Below, piece by piece: positions 5,912 through 12,676 of a stretch of 12,676 nt of DNA. Position numbers and translations under genes: made by a program. The notes under the pieces were generated by a model that was given only the letters and a program-made list of their open reading frames with translations, was not told where the DNA came from and ran no database searches. This DNA comes from JAIVJN01 sp036732565 (lineage in GTDB: Bacteria; Acidobacteriota; Vicinamibacteria; Vicinamibacterales; UBA2999), in the NCBI GenBank assembly GCA_036732565.1, contig DAINCF010000186.1:1-12676 (forward strand), given 5' to 3'. The first letter of the stretch is position 1. Each line of letters starts with the position of its first letter.

Positions 5912-8374
5912 ATGACCATGAATGCGCCATTTTTTGGTTGTAACTACCGATCTGCGACCGGCAGGGCCGCTCGTCCCACGAACCGACAGCAGCGATGGCC
6001 GATTGCAATTTTGATCGGGATCGCCCTGCTCTGTAATGACGGGCCGGCGCTCGGCCAGCCCGCGGCGCCCGCGGCGGTGGACCGGAAAACGGCCGCGCAT
6101 TTCCTGGAGCAAGCCACGTTCGGGCCGACGGCGGCTGACGTCGCGCTGGTCGCGGCGTCGGGCCCCGAAGCATGGCTGGCGGAGCAGTTCCTGCTGCCCG
6201 AAACCCCGATCGCGGACAACACCGATTCGAACGTGGTCCGCAACCAGCTGTTCTCGAACATGGCGAACGCGCCGGACCAGGTGCGGCAGCGCATGATGTT
6301 CGCTTTGAGCCAGATCTTCGTCATCTCGGCGAACAAGAACAGCAACGGCGAGGAGCTGGTGCCGTGGGTGCGCCTGCTCTCGCGCAACGCGTTCGGCAAC
6401 TACCGCACGCTGCTGCGTGAGGTCAGCGTCAGCCCGACGATGGGGAAGTTCCTCGACAACGTATTCAGCAAGAAGGCCTCCGCCACCACGTCGCCCAACG
6501 AGAACTACGCGCGCGAGATGCTCCAGTTGTTCAGCATCGGCACGTGGGAGCTCCATCCGAACGGCACGCTGAAGCTCAATGGCCAGGGGCAACCGATCCC
6601 CACCTACACGCAGGACACGATCAAGGAGTTCGCCCGCGCGTTGACCGGGTGGACGTATCCGACGAAGCCGGGTGCGACCCCGTCCAACAACAACCCGTCG
6701 TACTTCATCGGCGAGATGATCCCGCGCTCCAGCACGCATGACACCGGCCCCAAGACGCTGCTCAACGGCGTGACGCTGCCGGCGCGCGGTCCGTCGGAGG
6801 ATGCGACGCGGGCGGACATGGAAGAGGTGATCGACAACGTCTTCAATCATCCCAACGTGCCGCCGTTCATCGCGACCCGGCTGATTCGCTCGCTCGTGAC
6901 GAGCAACCCGAGCACGGGCTTCGTGCATCGTATCGCCAACGTCTTCGCCGACAACGGCGCGGGCGTGCGCGGCGATCTGAAGGCCGTGCTGATGGCCATC
7001 CTTGCCGACCCCGAGGCGCTCGGGTTCGCGGCGCCGGAAGCCGGGCGGTTGAAGGATCCGATTCTGCACGTCATCGGCATGGGCCGCGCCCTCGGCGCGC
7101 TGATGACCGATCCGAATCAGTTCATGTACGTGTTCAACAACCTCAGCGAGCGCGTGCTGACGCCGCAGACCGTGTTCAGCTTCTTCTCGCCGCTGTCGCT
7201 GCTGCCAGGGCACACGGATCTCTTCGGGCCGGAGTTCCAGATCTATCCGTCCGCGCTGGCGATTCAACGCGCGAACTTCGTCTACGGGCTGCTGAACAAC
7301 CAGTTCGGCAACGCCTTCAAGATCGATCGTGTGCCGTATCAGTCGCAGGCCGCCAGTCCCCAGGCGCTGGTGGAGATGGTCAACCAGAATCTGATGTTCG
7401 GGCGGATGTCGAACGAGCTCCGCGAGGTGATCACGGCCGCGACCATTGCCGTGCCCGCCTCCGACGCCGTGCAGCGGGCCCTGGGCGCGCTGTACCTCGC
7501 CGCGGTCTCGAGCGAATATACGGTCTACTCGAACGTCAACGGCGCCGCTCCAGTCACCGTGCAGCCGCCGACCGGCCTCGTGGTCTCCTCGGTCGCCGGC
7601 AACGTCGTGACTTTGCGCTGGATCGCGCCAGTCGTCGGTCCGACGCCGACTCAGTACATCCTCGAAGGTGGCGTCGATCACGGTCAGTCGCTCGTGAGCC
7701 TGCCGACTGGAACGTCGGCCCCCACAGTGACGTTCGCCGCGCCGGCCGGATCGTTCTACGTGCGGATTCACTCGCTGTCCGGTCACGCCAAGAGCCGCGC
7801 GTCCAGCGAGATTCGCGTCCACGTGGCGGTGCCGACCGGCCCAACGGCCCCGGCCAATCTCCTCGGTGTCGTAAAGGCCTCCTCGGTGGGCCTCTCGTGG
7901 CGGAACACGTTCGGCGGCGGCGCGCCGACGTCGCTCATCCTCGACGTGAGCGGTGCGGCGACGCTGTCGGTCCCGATCGGCCTTGCCGAGAGCTTCACGT
8001 TCGATGGGGTGCCGCCGGGCGAGTACAAGTTCAGCGTGCGCGCGGTGAACGCCGCGGGGAGCAGCGGCGGATCGAACACGGTCACGCTGACGTTCCCGAA
8101 CAGCGGGTGTTCAGGACGCCCGCAGACGCCGATCAATTTCATGGCGACCGCGATGGGACGCACGATCACGTTGAACTGGCAAGCCGCCGTCAGCGGACCC
8201 GCGGCGACCAGCTTCATCGTCAACGTGGGCGGTGCATTCTCTGGGCGCATTCCCGTGACCACCCGCTTGTTGAGCGGCGAAGCGCCGCCGGGCTTGTACA
8301 CGATCAACGTCCAGGCGGTGAACGCCTGCGGCAACAGCTCCACGACGGCCACACAGACGCTGGTCATCCAGTAG
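5912..8374 (+). CDS. Secreted DUF1800 protein with three C-terminal Fn3-like repeats
   Basis: 820 residues starting at ATG 5912 (ATG 5918 is also possible); there is no clear Shine-Dalgarno. A long basic n-region (about 28 residues) precedes the hydrophobic core PIAILIGIALLC, with likely cleavage near ALGQ. The DUF1800 domain follows, with its family landmarks: HFLEQATFGPT (~63), NENYAREMLQLFSIG (~195-209), FARALTGWTY (~240), the HDTGPKTLLNG segment (~274), HPNVPPFIATRLIRSLV (~312) and NGAGVRGDLKAVLMAIL. Residues ~550-640, 643-728 and 730-820 are three beta-sandwich repeats of fibronectin type III kind, with motifs such as VTLRW, VGLSW and ITLNW and the ends VRAVNAAGSS and VQAVNACGNS. DUF1800 proteins are commonly encoded next to DUF1501 proteins, as here, but their activity is not established. 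Cell-surface localisation is inferred. Confidence 0.9.
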   Translation: MTMNAPFFGCNYRSATGRAARPTNRQQRWPIAILIGIALLCNDGPALGQPAAPAAVDRKTAAHFLEQATFGPTAADVALVAASGPEAWLAEQFLLPETPIADNTDSNVVRNQLFSNMANAPDQVRQRMMFALSQIFVISANKNSNGEELVPWVRLLSRNAFGNYRTLLREVSVSPTMGKFLDNVFSKKASATTSPNENYAREMLQLFSIGTWELHPNGTLKLNGQGQPIPTYTQDTIKEFARALTGWTYPTKPGATPSNNNPSYFIGEMIPRSSTHDTGPKTLLNGVTLPARGPSEDATRADMEEVIDNVFNHPNVPPFIATRLIRSLVTSNPSTGFVHRIANVFADNGAGVRGDLKAVLMAILADPEALGFAAPEAGRLKDPILHVIGMGRALGALMTDPNQFMYVFNNLSERVLTPQTVFSFFSPLSLLPGHTDLFGPEFQIYPSALAIQRANFVYGLLNNQFGNAFKIDRVPYQSQAASPQALVEMVNQNLMFGRMSNELREVITAATIAVPASDAVQRALGALYLAAVSSEYTVYSNVNGAAPVTVQPPTGLVVSSVAGNVVTLRWIAPVVGPTPTQYILEGGVDHGQSLVSLPTGTSAPTVTFAAPAGSFYVRIHSLSGHAKSRASSEIRVHVAVPTGPTAPANLLGVVKASSVGLSWRNTFGGGAPTSLILDVSGAATLSVPIGLAESFTFDGVPPGEYKFSVRAVNAAGSSGGSNTVTLTFPNSGCSGRPQTPINFMATAMGRTITLNWQAAVSGPAATSFIVNVGGAFSGRIPVTTRLLSGEAPPGLYTINVQAVNACGNSSTTATQTLVIQ

Positions 8375-8390
8375 CGAGCGCAACTACTTC

Positions 8391-8416
8391 GTAGGGCGCC
8401 CCTCTTATGGGGCGCC
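8391..8416 (+). repeat. REP-like hairpin I inside the DUF1800-DUF1501 gap
   Basis: GTAG (8391-8394) directly precedes stem GGCGCCCC (8395-8402), loop TCTTAT, stem GGGGCGCC (8409-8416), a perfect 8-bp stem. It lies 11 nt before the DUF1501 start codon. Another GTAG, at the DUF1800 stop (8371-8374), is only 16 nt upstream. In this position it could tune mRNA stability or translation of the downstream gene. Confidence 0.72.
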
Positions 8417-8427
8417 GAGATTCGATC

Positions 8428-9786
8428 ATGAGCCACACACACACACCCGCCCGCCGTGACTTCTTGAAGTTGAGCGCCAGGCTCGCCGCCTTGGGTCTCT
8501 GCGGCCTCGGCCTCGGTCCGTCGCGCAAGTTCTTCACCGCCGACGTCGCCGCTGCCGCGCCCGTCTCCGATTACAAGGCGCTGGTCTGCGTCTATCTGTT
8601 CGGCGGCAACGACGGCAACAACGTCATCATTCCCGTCGACACCGCGCGCTACACGGCCTACAAGAATCTGCGCGGCGGCCTCGGACTGGGGACCGACAAG
8701 CTCGTCGGCCCGATTCCCGATGCCCAAGGCAACCCGTACGCGCTGCATTACGGATTGACGGAGCTCCAGCAGCTGTACATGACCGGCCACGTGGCGTTCG
8801 TGCTGAACGTCGGCCGCCTCAACCGCCCACTGACACGCGAGCAGTACCTGGCCGGCGGCGCGAACCCCTCCAATCTCTTTTCGCATTCGGATCAAACGAT
8901 TCAAGCGCAGACCGACACGTCGCAGCAGAGTGTGTCGGGCTGGGGCGGCCGGCTGCTGGACATCTTCGGCGCCACCGACACCCTCGCGGCGGTGTCGGTG
9001 TCGTCGCCGGCGCTGTTCCTGGATGGATCCGACGCCCGCGGCAACGTCATTCCGCCGGGTTCGAACATGGGGCTCTCGGGGATGAACTTCTGGCCGCCAG
9101 CGGCCGCCGATGCACGGCGCCAAGCCGTCAACACGATGGTGCTGCAAGACGGCGGCAACCCGCTGCGCGAGGCCGCCAACACCGCGCTCCTGAACGGACT
9201 GCAGCTCGCCGACACGCTGCAGTCGGCGGGCAACCTGCCGCCCACCAGCGTGCCGTTCCCCAGCACGTCGATCGGCGGTCAGCTGAAAGAGATCGCGCGG
9301 CTGATGCGCGTGCGCGCGCAGATGGGGCCAGGGCGGCAGGTGTTCTTCTGCTCGATCGGCGGCTTCGACACCCATAGCTCGCAGGATTGGACGCACTGGA
9401 ACCTGCTGCAGCAGCTCTCGCAAGGTCTGGCCGCGTTTGCGACCGCGATTACGGAGCTGGGGTTGGCGTCGAACGTCACCGCGTTCACGCAGTCCGAATT
9501 CAATCGCACGATGCAGTGGAACGGCAGCGGCAGCGATCACGCGTGGGGCAGCCATCAAATCGTGCTCGGCGGCGCCGTGCGCGGCGGCATCTACGGCCAG
9601 GTCCCGACATTCGCGTTCGGCGGTCCGGACGATGCGAACAACCGCGGCGTGTGGATCCCGAAGATCTCCAACGCGCAGTTCGGCGCCACGCTCGGCCGTT
9701 GGTTCGGCGCATCGCCCGGCGAGCTCGCCTGGGCCTTCCCAAATCTCTCGCAGTTCCCGACCGCAGACGTCGGGTTCATGTACTGA
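8428..9786 (+). CDS. Tat-exported DUF1501 protein
   Basis: 452 residues. I chose ATG 8428 over the in-frame ATG 8407, because 8407 lies in the loop of hairpin I and 8428 places a Tat motif (ARRDFLKLSA, residues 8-17) near the N-terminus. A hydrophobic stretch and AAAA cleavage region follow. The DUF1501 landmarks are present in order: YLFGGNDGNNVIIP (~55-68), NPSNLFSHSDQTIQAQ (~146-161), IGGFDTHSSQ (~310-319), TQSEFNRT (~354-361, where the family usually has SEFGRT) and DHAWGSHQIVLGGAVRGG. The family resembles the alkaline-phosphatase/sulfatase superfamily, but its enzymology is not settled. It is the usual partner of DUF1800, which lies just upstream. Only a weak GAGA precedes the start. The stop is followed after 3 nt by the ankyrin gene. 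Confidence 0.9.
   Translation: MSHTHTPARRDFLKLSARLAALGLCGLGLGPSRKFFTADVAAAAPVSDYKALVCVYLFGGNDGNNVIIPVDTARYTAYKNLRGGLGLGTDKLVGPIPDAQGNPYALHYGLTELQQLYMTGHVAFVLNVGRLNRPLTREQYLAGGANPSNLFSHSDQTIQAQTDTSQQSVSGWGGRLLDIFGATDTLAAVSVSSPALFLDGSDARGNVIPPGSNMGLSGMNFWPPAAADARRQAVNTMVLQDGGNPLREAANTALLNGLQLADTLQSAGNLPPTSVPFPSTSIGGQLKEIARLMRVRAQMGPGRQVFFCSIGGFDTHSSQDWTHWNLLQQLSQGLAAFATAITELGLASNVTAFTQSEFNRTMQWNGSGSDHAWGSHQIVLGGAVRGGIYGQVPTFAFGGPDDANNRGVWIPKISNAQFGATLGRWFGASPGELAWAFPNLSQFPTADVGFMY
8434..8446 (+). repeat. CA dinucleotide tract at the 5' end of the DUF1501 gene
   Basis: Six CA units plus a C, starting 6 nt after the ATG and encoding the His-Thr-His-Thr run of the n-region. Loss or gain of one unit would shift the frame before the Tat motif. 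The tract is short by the standard of known phase-variable loci. Confidence 0.6.
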
Positions 9787-9789
9787 ATC

Positions 9790-10767
9790 ATGCTGAATCG
9801 TCTCTGGGTGTCCGCTGCATTGTTCGCCCTATCGCTCGCGGGCGTCGGGCTCGCCGAGGATCAAGCCATCGGCACGTTCACGGTCGGCGGCAAGACCGTG
9901 ACGTTCAGGCATGTCTATGCCACGCTCGCACCGAGTGCCAGCGACGCAAGCCAGCAGTACCTAATCCTGCTGGTCACCGACGTCCCGGTGGCAGCCGCGG
10001 AGCGCACGCCTGCCCAACTGCAGAAGGCCGCAAGCGCCGGCGCGCTGCGCGCGATTCGCATTCGCTGGAAGTACGGTGTCGATGAGGTCGCCGTCGCGCC
10101 GTATCACTCGGCCATCGCCGACAGCGGCCGCGCCTTTCCGGGGGTGGCGACTCTCAACTTGACGTCGCTCGACGACCACCGCGTCCACGCCGAGTTCAAG
10201 TCCAAGATGCTCGGACAGACCTGGCACTTCAACGCGGTCGTCAAGGCGGAAATCGCCAAGGGCGATGTCGCCGCGCTCGAGCCCACGGTCGAGACGACGG
10301 CCAGCAGCGGCGCGACGGAAGACGTCAGCAGCCTCAAGCAGCAGCTCGGACGGCTCGGGTACGAGTTCAAGCCGGATGCGTTCTTTCAGGCGATCGGCGA
10401 CCACAAGCCGCAGGCCGTGACGCTGTTTCTGAAGGCGGGGATGTCGCCGAACCAGAAGAACGACCAGAATCGATTCGCGCTGAACCACGCGGTCCTGTTC
10501 TGCGCGACGGCGCCGAACGAAACCGCCGATGTCATCAGCGCTCTCGCTGCCGCCAAGGCGGATGTCAAGACGAAGGATCCCGACAACGGCACCACCGCGC
10601 TCGTCGGCGCCGTGCAGTCGTGCACGCCAGGCGCGGTCGAGACCCTCGTCAAAGCCGGCTCGGATCTCTCCGCAAAGAGCAACGGCGGGATGACGGCACT
10701 GCAGCTCGCCAAGATCTTCGGCCGCGCTGACGTGGTCGCTGTTCTCACCAAGGCCGGCACGAAGTAG
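9790..10767 (+). CDS. Periplasmic ankyrin-repeat protein with an N-terminal beta domain
   Basis: 325 residues starting at ATG 9790, 3 nt after the DUF1501 stop and without its own Shine-Dalgarno, so it is probably translationally coupled to DUF1501. A signal peptide (LNRLWVSAALFALSLAGVGLA) has likely cleavage before EDQ. Residues ~27-160 look beta-rich (GTFTVGGKTVTFRHVYA, then YLILLVTDVPV); I do not recognise a named domain. After a linker, residues ~195-325 hold three to four ankyrin repeats, with typical pieces such as AVTLFLKAGMSPNQKN, NRFALNHAV, VETLVKAGSDLSAKSNGGMTALQLA and GRADVVAVLTKAG. Exported ankyrin proteins usually bind other proteins, so it may chaperone, scaffold or inhibit the DUF1501/DUF1800 partners; that is inference from gene order. 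It is convergent with the next gene, 20 nt away, with no visible terminator between them. Confidence 0.85.
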   Translation: MLNRLWVSAALFALSLAGVGLAEDQAIGTFTVGGKTVTFRHVYATLAPSASDASQQYLILLVTDVPVAAAERTPAQLQKAASAGALRAIRIRWKYGVDEVAVAPYHSAIADSGRAFPGVATLNLTSLDDHRVHAEFKSKMLGQTWHFNAVVKAEIAKGDVAALEPTVETTASSGATEDVSSLKQQLGRLGYEFKPDAFFQAIGDHKPQAVTLFLKAGMSPNQKNDQNRFALNHAVLFCATAPNETADVISALAAAKADVKTKDPDNGTTALVGAVQSCTPGAVETLVKAGSDLSAKSNGGMTALQLAKIFGRADVVAVLTKAGTK

Positions 10768-10787
10768 CCGACCACCGGACTCTCGCG

Positions 10788-11510
10788 CTATTTGGCTGGG
10801 ATGCGCTGAGTCGCCTTGCCGTTCTCATCGAGGAACTCGATGGTCGCGGCGCCCGCCGCATCGACCCTCAAGACGAGGCGTGGCTTACCCGTGGCGTCCG
10901 CGAGCGACACCGTCGCATCGCGCTCGGCGTTCTTGCCCACGAATACGCGACGTGGTCCCGGAGGCGCGGTGGCGCGCGCGGCTTTCACCGCTTTCTCGCG
11001 CTCGGCAGGATCCGCGACCGCGTTGGCGTCGTTCAGCTTGCGAATCAGCTCACTCAAGCGGGTATCCGAGCGATCCCAGACCTGCAGACCCGCCGATCGC
11101 TGACCGTTGGTCTCGGAGTAGCTGATGGCGACCGTCTGATCCTGCTTCAACTGATCGAACGCGAGCTGTGCCGTCGCGCGGCGCTCGCCGCCACGCTCCT
11201 GGCCAGTATAGGAAAGGCCACCGACCTCGTCGCCTTCGTCGTTGAAGAAGATCAACCCCGCGACCGGCCGCGGGCGATCGATCGTCACGCCGTCCAGCAC
11301 GCCGGGGTGCATGCGGTCCTTGTTGGACATCACCAGTCGCAGCGTGCCGTTGGCGTCGACGACGTTGAGTCGCTGCACGGTGAGCTCATCGATCTTCTGC
11401 GGGCCAACGGGCTGGCCGAACGCCGCGACGGCGAGGACGATCAGCGCCAGCGAGCTGAGGACCGCGTAGGCATGCAGGACGCGAAGGTGACGACGAAGAC
11501 GCCGGGTCAT
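10788..11510 (-). CDS. Membrane-anchored conserved hypothetical with repeated D-x-x-G beta motifs
   Basis: 240 residues. I chose ATG 11510 because TGGAGG lies 4 nt upstream; an upstream in-frame ATG at 11540 lacks such support. An arginine-rich n-region (TRRLRRHLRV) precedes one transmembrane helix or signal anchor (residues ~14-31), so the rest is probably periplasmic. Conserved-looking stretches are VQRLNVVDANGTLRLVMSNKD (45-65) and AGLIFFNDEGDEVGGLSY (84-101), and near the C-terminus LADATGKPRLVL and EFLDENGKATQRI. Each carries a D-x-x-G turn between two strands, so the protein looks built from related beta-hairpins. Similar proteins of unknown function are familiar to me from Acidobacteriota and Bacteroidota; no function is assigned. 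It lies 31 nt downstream of the MocR-like gene on the same strand and may share its transcript. Confidence 0.78.
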   Translation of the reverse strand: MTRRLRRHLRVLHAYAVLSSLALIVLAVAAFGQPVGPQKIDELTVQRLNVVDANGTLRLVMSNKDRMHPGVLDGVTIDRPRPVAGLIFFNDEGDEVGGLSYTGQERGGERRATAQLAFDQLKQDQTVAISYSETNGQRSAGLQVWDRSDTRLSELIRKLNDANAVADPAEREKAVKAARATAPPGPRRVFVGKNAERDATVSLADATGKPRLVLRVDAAGAATIEFLDENGKATQRIPAK

Positions 11511-11514
11511 GTGG

Positions 11515-11520
11515 CCTCCA
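11515..11520 (-). promoter_or_regulatory. Ribosome binding site of the membrane-anchored hypothetical gene
   Basis: TGGAGG on the minus strand, 4 nt before ATG 11510. It decides the start against the longer reading from 11540, which would place the site inside the coding sequence. Confidence 0.75.
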
Positions 11521-11541
11521 GTAGCGGGTCGAGCGATCATC

Positions 11542-12676
11542 TTAGCCTTGCAGCACCTCGCGCAGCAGACGGACGCCGGCGCGGATCTCCCGTTCGGTCA
11601 GGCTGGCATAGCCGAACAGTACGCCCGCCAGCCGCGGCTGTCGCATGTAGAACGGCGCCACGGAATAGATGCCCAGGCCCTTGCCCGCGGCGCGCTTGAT
11701 CAGCCCGGCGAGCTGCGACGATCGGTAGTCGCGCAACCACCCGACGACGTGCACGCCGGCGTTGGCGCCGCAGATCTCGATGCGGTCGCCGAACGCCTCT
11801 TCCAGCGCCTCGAGCAGGGCCGCGCGGCGCGCGGCGTTCCGTGCCCGCGAGCGGCGCAGATGCCGTTCGAAATGTCCTTCGGCGATGAAGTCGGCCAGCA
11901 CCTCTTGTTCGAAGGTGGACGAGTGAAAGTCCATCATGAACTTCAGCGCCGTCGTCGTCGCCGCGAGCGAGGGTGGGGCGACGATGTAGCCGAGACGGAG
12001 CGACGGAAACAGCACCTTGGAGAACGTGCCGACGTACAGCACGCGCCCCGAGCGGTCGAGCCCCTGCACCGCTTGCATCGGGCGCCCCTCGTAGTGGAAC
12101 TCGCCGTCGTAGTCGTCTTCCAAAACGTGCGCGCCCGTGTCCTCGGCCCAGCGGAGCAGATCGAGTCGTCGCGGCAACGACAGCAGGCCGCCAAGGGGAA
12201 ACTGGTGCGATGGCGTGACGTACGCCAGTCGGATGTTTCCCGATCGCGGCAGCCGCGACACATCGAGGCCCGTTTGATCGACCGGGATCGGCACGACGCG
12301 AGCGCCCATGGCGATGAAGGTGTTGCGTGCGCCCTGATAGCACGGTTCTTCGATCACCACGCGATCGCCGACGTCGAGCAACAGCCGCGCCACGAGATCC
12401 AACGCCTGCTGCGAGCCGTTGACGATGATGACCTGTTCGAAGTCGCAGACCACGCCGCGGGCCCTCGTCAGGTAATCGGCGATCGCCTGGCGAAGGGGCT
12501 CGAAGCCGCGCGTGCGACCGTAGCGGAGCGTACGAATCGACGCCGCGTGCGCGCGTCGCGCCAGCAGCCGGCGCTAGGTCGTGTGGGGGAAGGCCTCCAC
12601 CGCGGGGATGCCATAGCGGAAGTCGTAGCGCAGGTTCGTCGTCAGCGGAGCGCCGGGCGCCGGCAGGGGCGCGAGC
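11542..12676 (-). pseudogene. MocR/PdxR-type transcriptional regulator, interrupted by an in-frame amber codon; 5' end outside window
   Basis: On the minus strand one frame codes for the aminotransferase-like domain of a MocR (GntR subfamily) regulator from the right edge to TAA at 11542. From the edge it reads LRYDFRYGIPAVEAFPHTT, then TAG (12576-12574), then RRLLARRAHAASIRTLRYG and TRGFEPLRQAIADYLTRARGV, in frame on both sides. The family has Trp in this position (FP...WRRLLAR), and TGG to TAG is one base change (plus-strand position 12575). Downstream motifs are intact: NGSQQALDLVARLLLD, TPSHQFPLGG, EDDYDGEFHY and GTFSKVLFPSLRLGY, where Lys (codon 12018-12016) is the expected PLP-binding residue. 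The winged-helix DNA-binding domain would lie beyond the window. The interruption would make the regulator inactive unless a restart or suppression occurs. Otherwise it has not decayed, so the mutation is recent or a sequence error. Confidence 0.85.

Noticed and set aside
5900..7822. Long minus-strand open frame (640 codons) opposite the DUF1800 gene
   Set aside because: Its translation is rich in Arg, His, Gly and Val with no domain pattern, whereas the plus-strand frame has clear DUF1800 motifs and a signal peptide. It is an antisense shadow typical of GC-rich genes.
7783..9558. Long minus-strand open frame (591 codons) opposite DUF1800 and DUF1501
   Set aside because: It spans two recognised plus-strand genes and their gap, shows no family motif, and has the composition of an antisense frame.
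12376..12453. GTG 12453 as the true start of a short aminotransferase-like protein
   Set aside because: Family-like coding continues upstream in the same frame to the amber codon and beyond, and only a weak AGGG lies before this GTG.
12574..12576. Amber codon read as pyrrolysine or programmed readthrough
   Set aside because: The family has Trp here, one base change explains it, and no recoding signal or supporting gene is seen. Mutation or sequence error is simpler.

Overview
The window is GC-rich, densely coded bacterial chromosome. The gene set fits an Acidobacteriota genome, probably Vicinamibacteria. It holds a very large PilX-type minor pilin with asparagine- and aspartate-rich segments, a DUF1800/DUF1501 secreted pair, a CxxC zinc-ribbon protein of unknown function, and a membrane-anchored 'DxNG' conserved hypothetical protein. 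The lineage is inferred from gene families and base composition, because there is no rRNA or other marker gene here.

Layout from left to right. (1) 1-3676, + strand: the 3' part of a PilW-like minor pilin gene overlaps by 4 nt a 970-residue PilX-like gene, so this is a type IV pilus minor-pilin operon. (2) 3677-3845: a dense row of hairpins. (3) 3846-4523, +: a zinc-ribbon protein, convergent with a signal-anchored cupin (4563-4997, -). (4) 5170-5751, +: a lipid-anchored, proline-linked Rieske protein, divergent from the cupin. (5) 5912-10767, +: an apparent operon of a DUF1800 protein with three Fn3-like repeats, a Tat-exported DUF1501 protein and a periplasmic ankyrin-repeat protein. (6) 10788-11510, -: a membrane-anchored conserved hypothetical. 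(7) 11542 to the right edge, -: a MocR/PdxR-type regulator cut by an in-frame amber codon where its family has tryptophan.

Most of the proteins are predicted to be exported: pilus, lipoprotein, periplasm or cell surface. The DUF1800/DUF1501/ankyrin block may form one cell-envelope system, with a candidate sigma-54 promoter in front of it.

The strongest unexplained signal is not in the genes. Five of the intergenic gaps carry short hairpins that share one architecture: a GTAG (or GTGG) tetranucleotide, a 7-10 bp stem, and usually a TTYA loop (Y is C or T). The stem sequences differ from copy to copy. This is the architecture of REP elements mobilised by RAYT (TnpA-REP) transposases. Two copies differ only by a compensated base-pair swap. 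In two other copies the GTAG contains the stop codon of the upstream gene, which suggests an insertion rule. No RAYT gene lies in the window.
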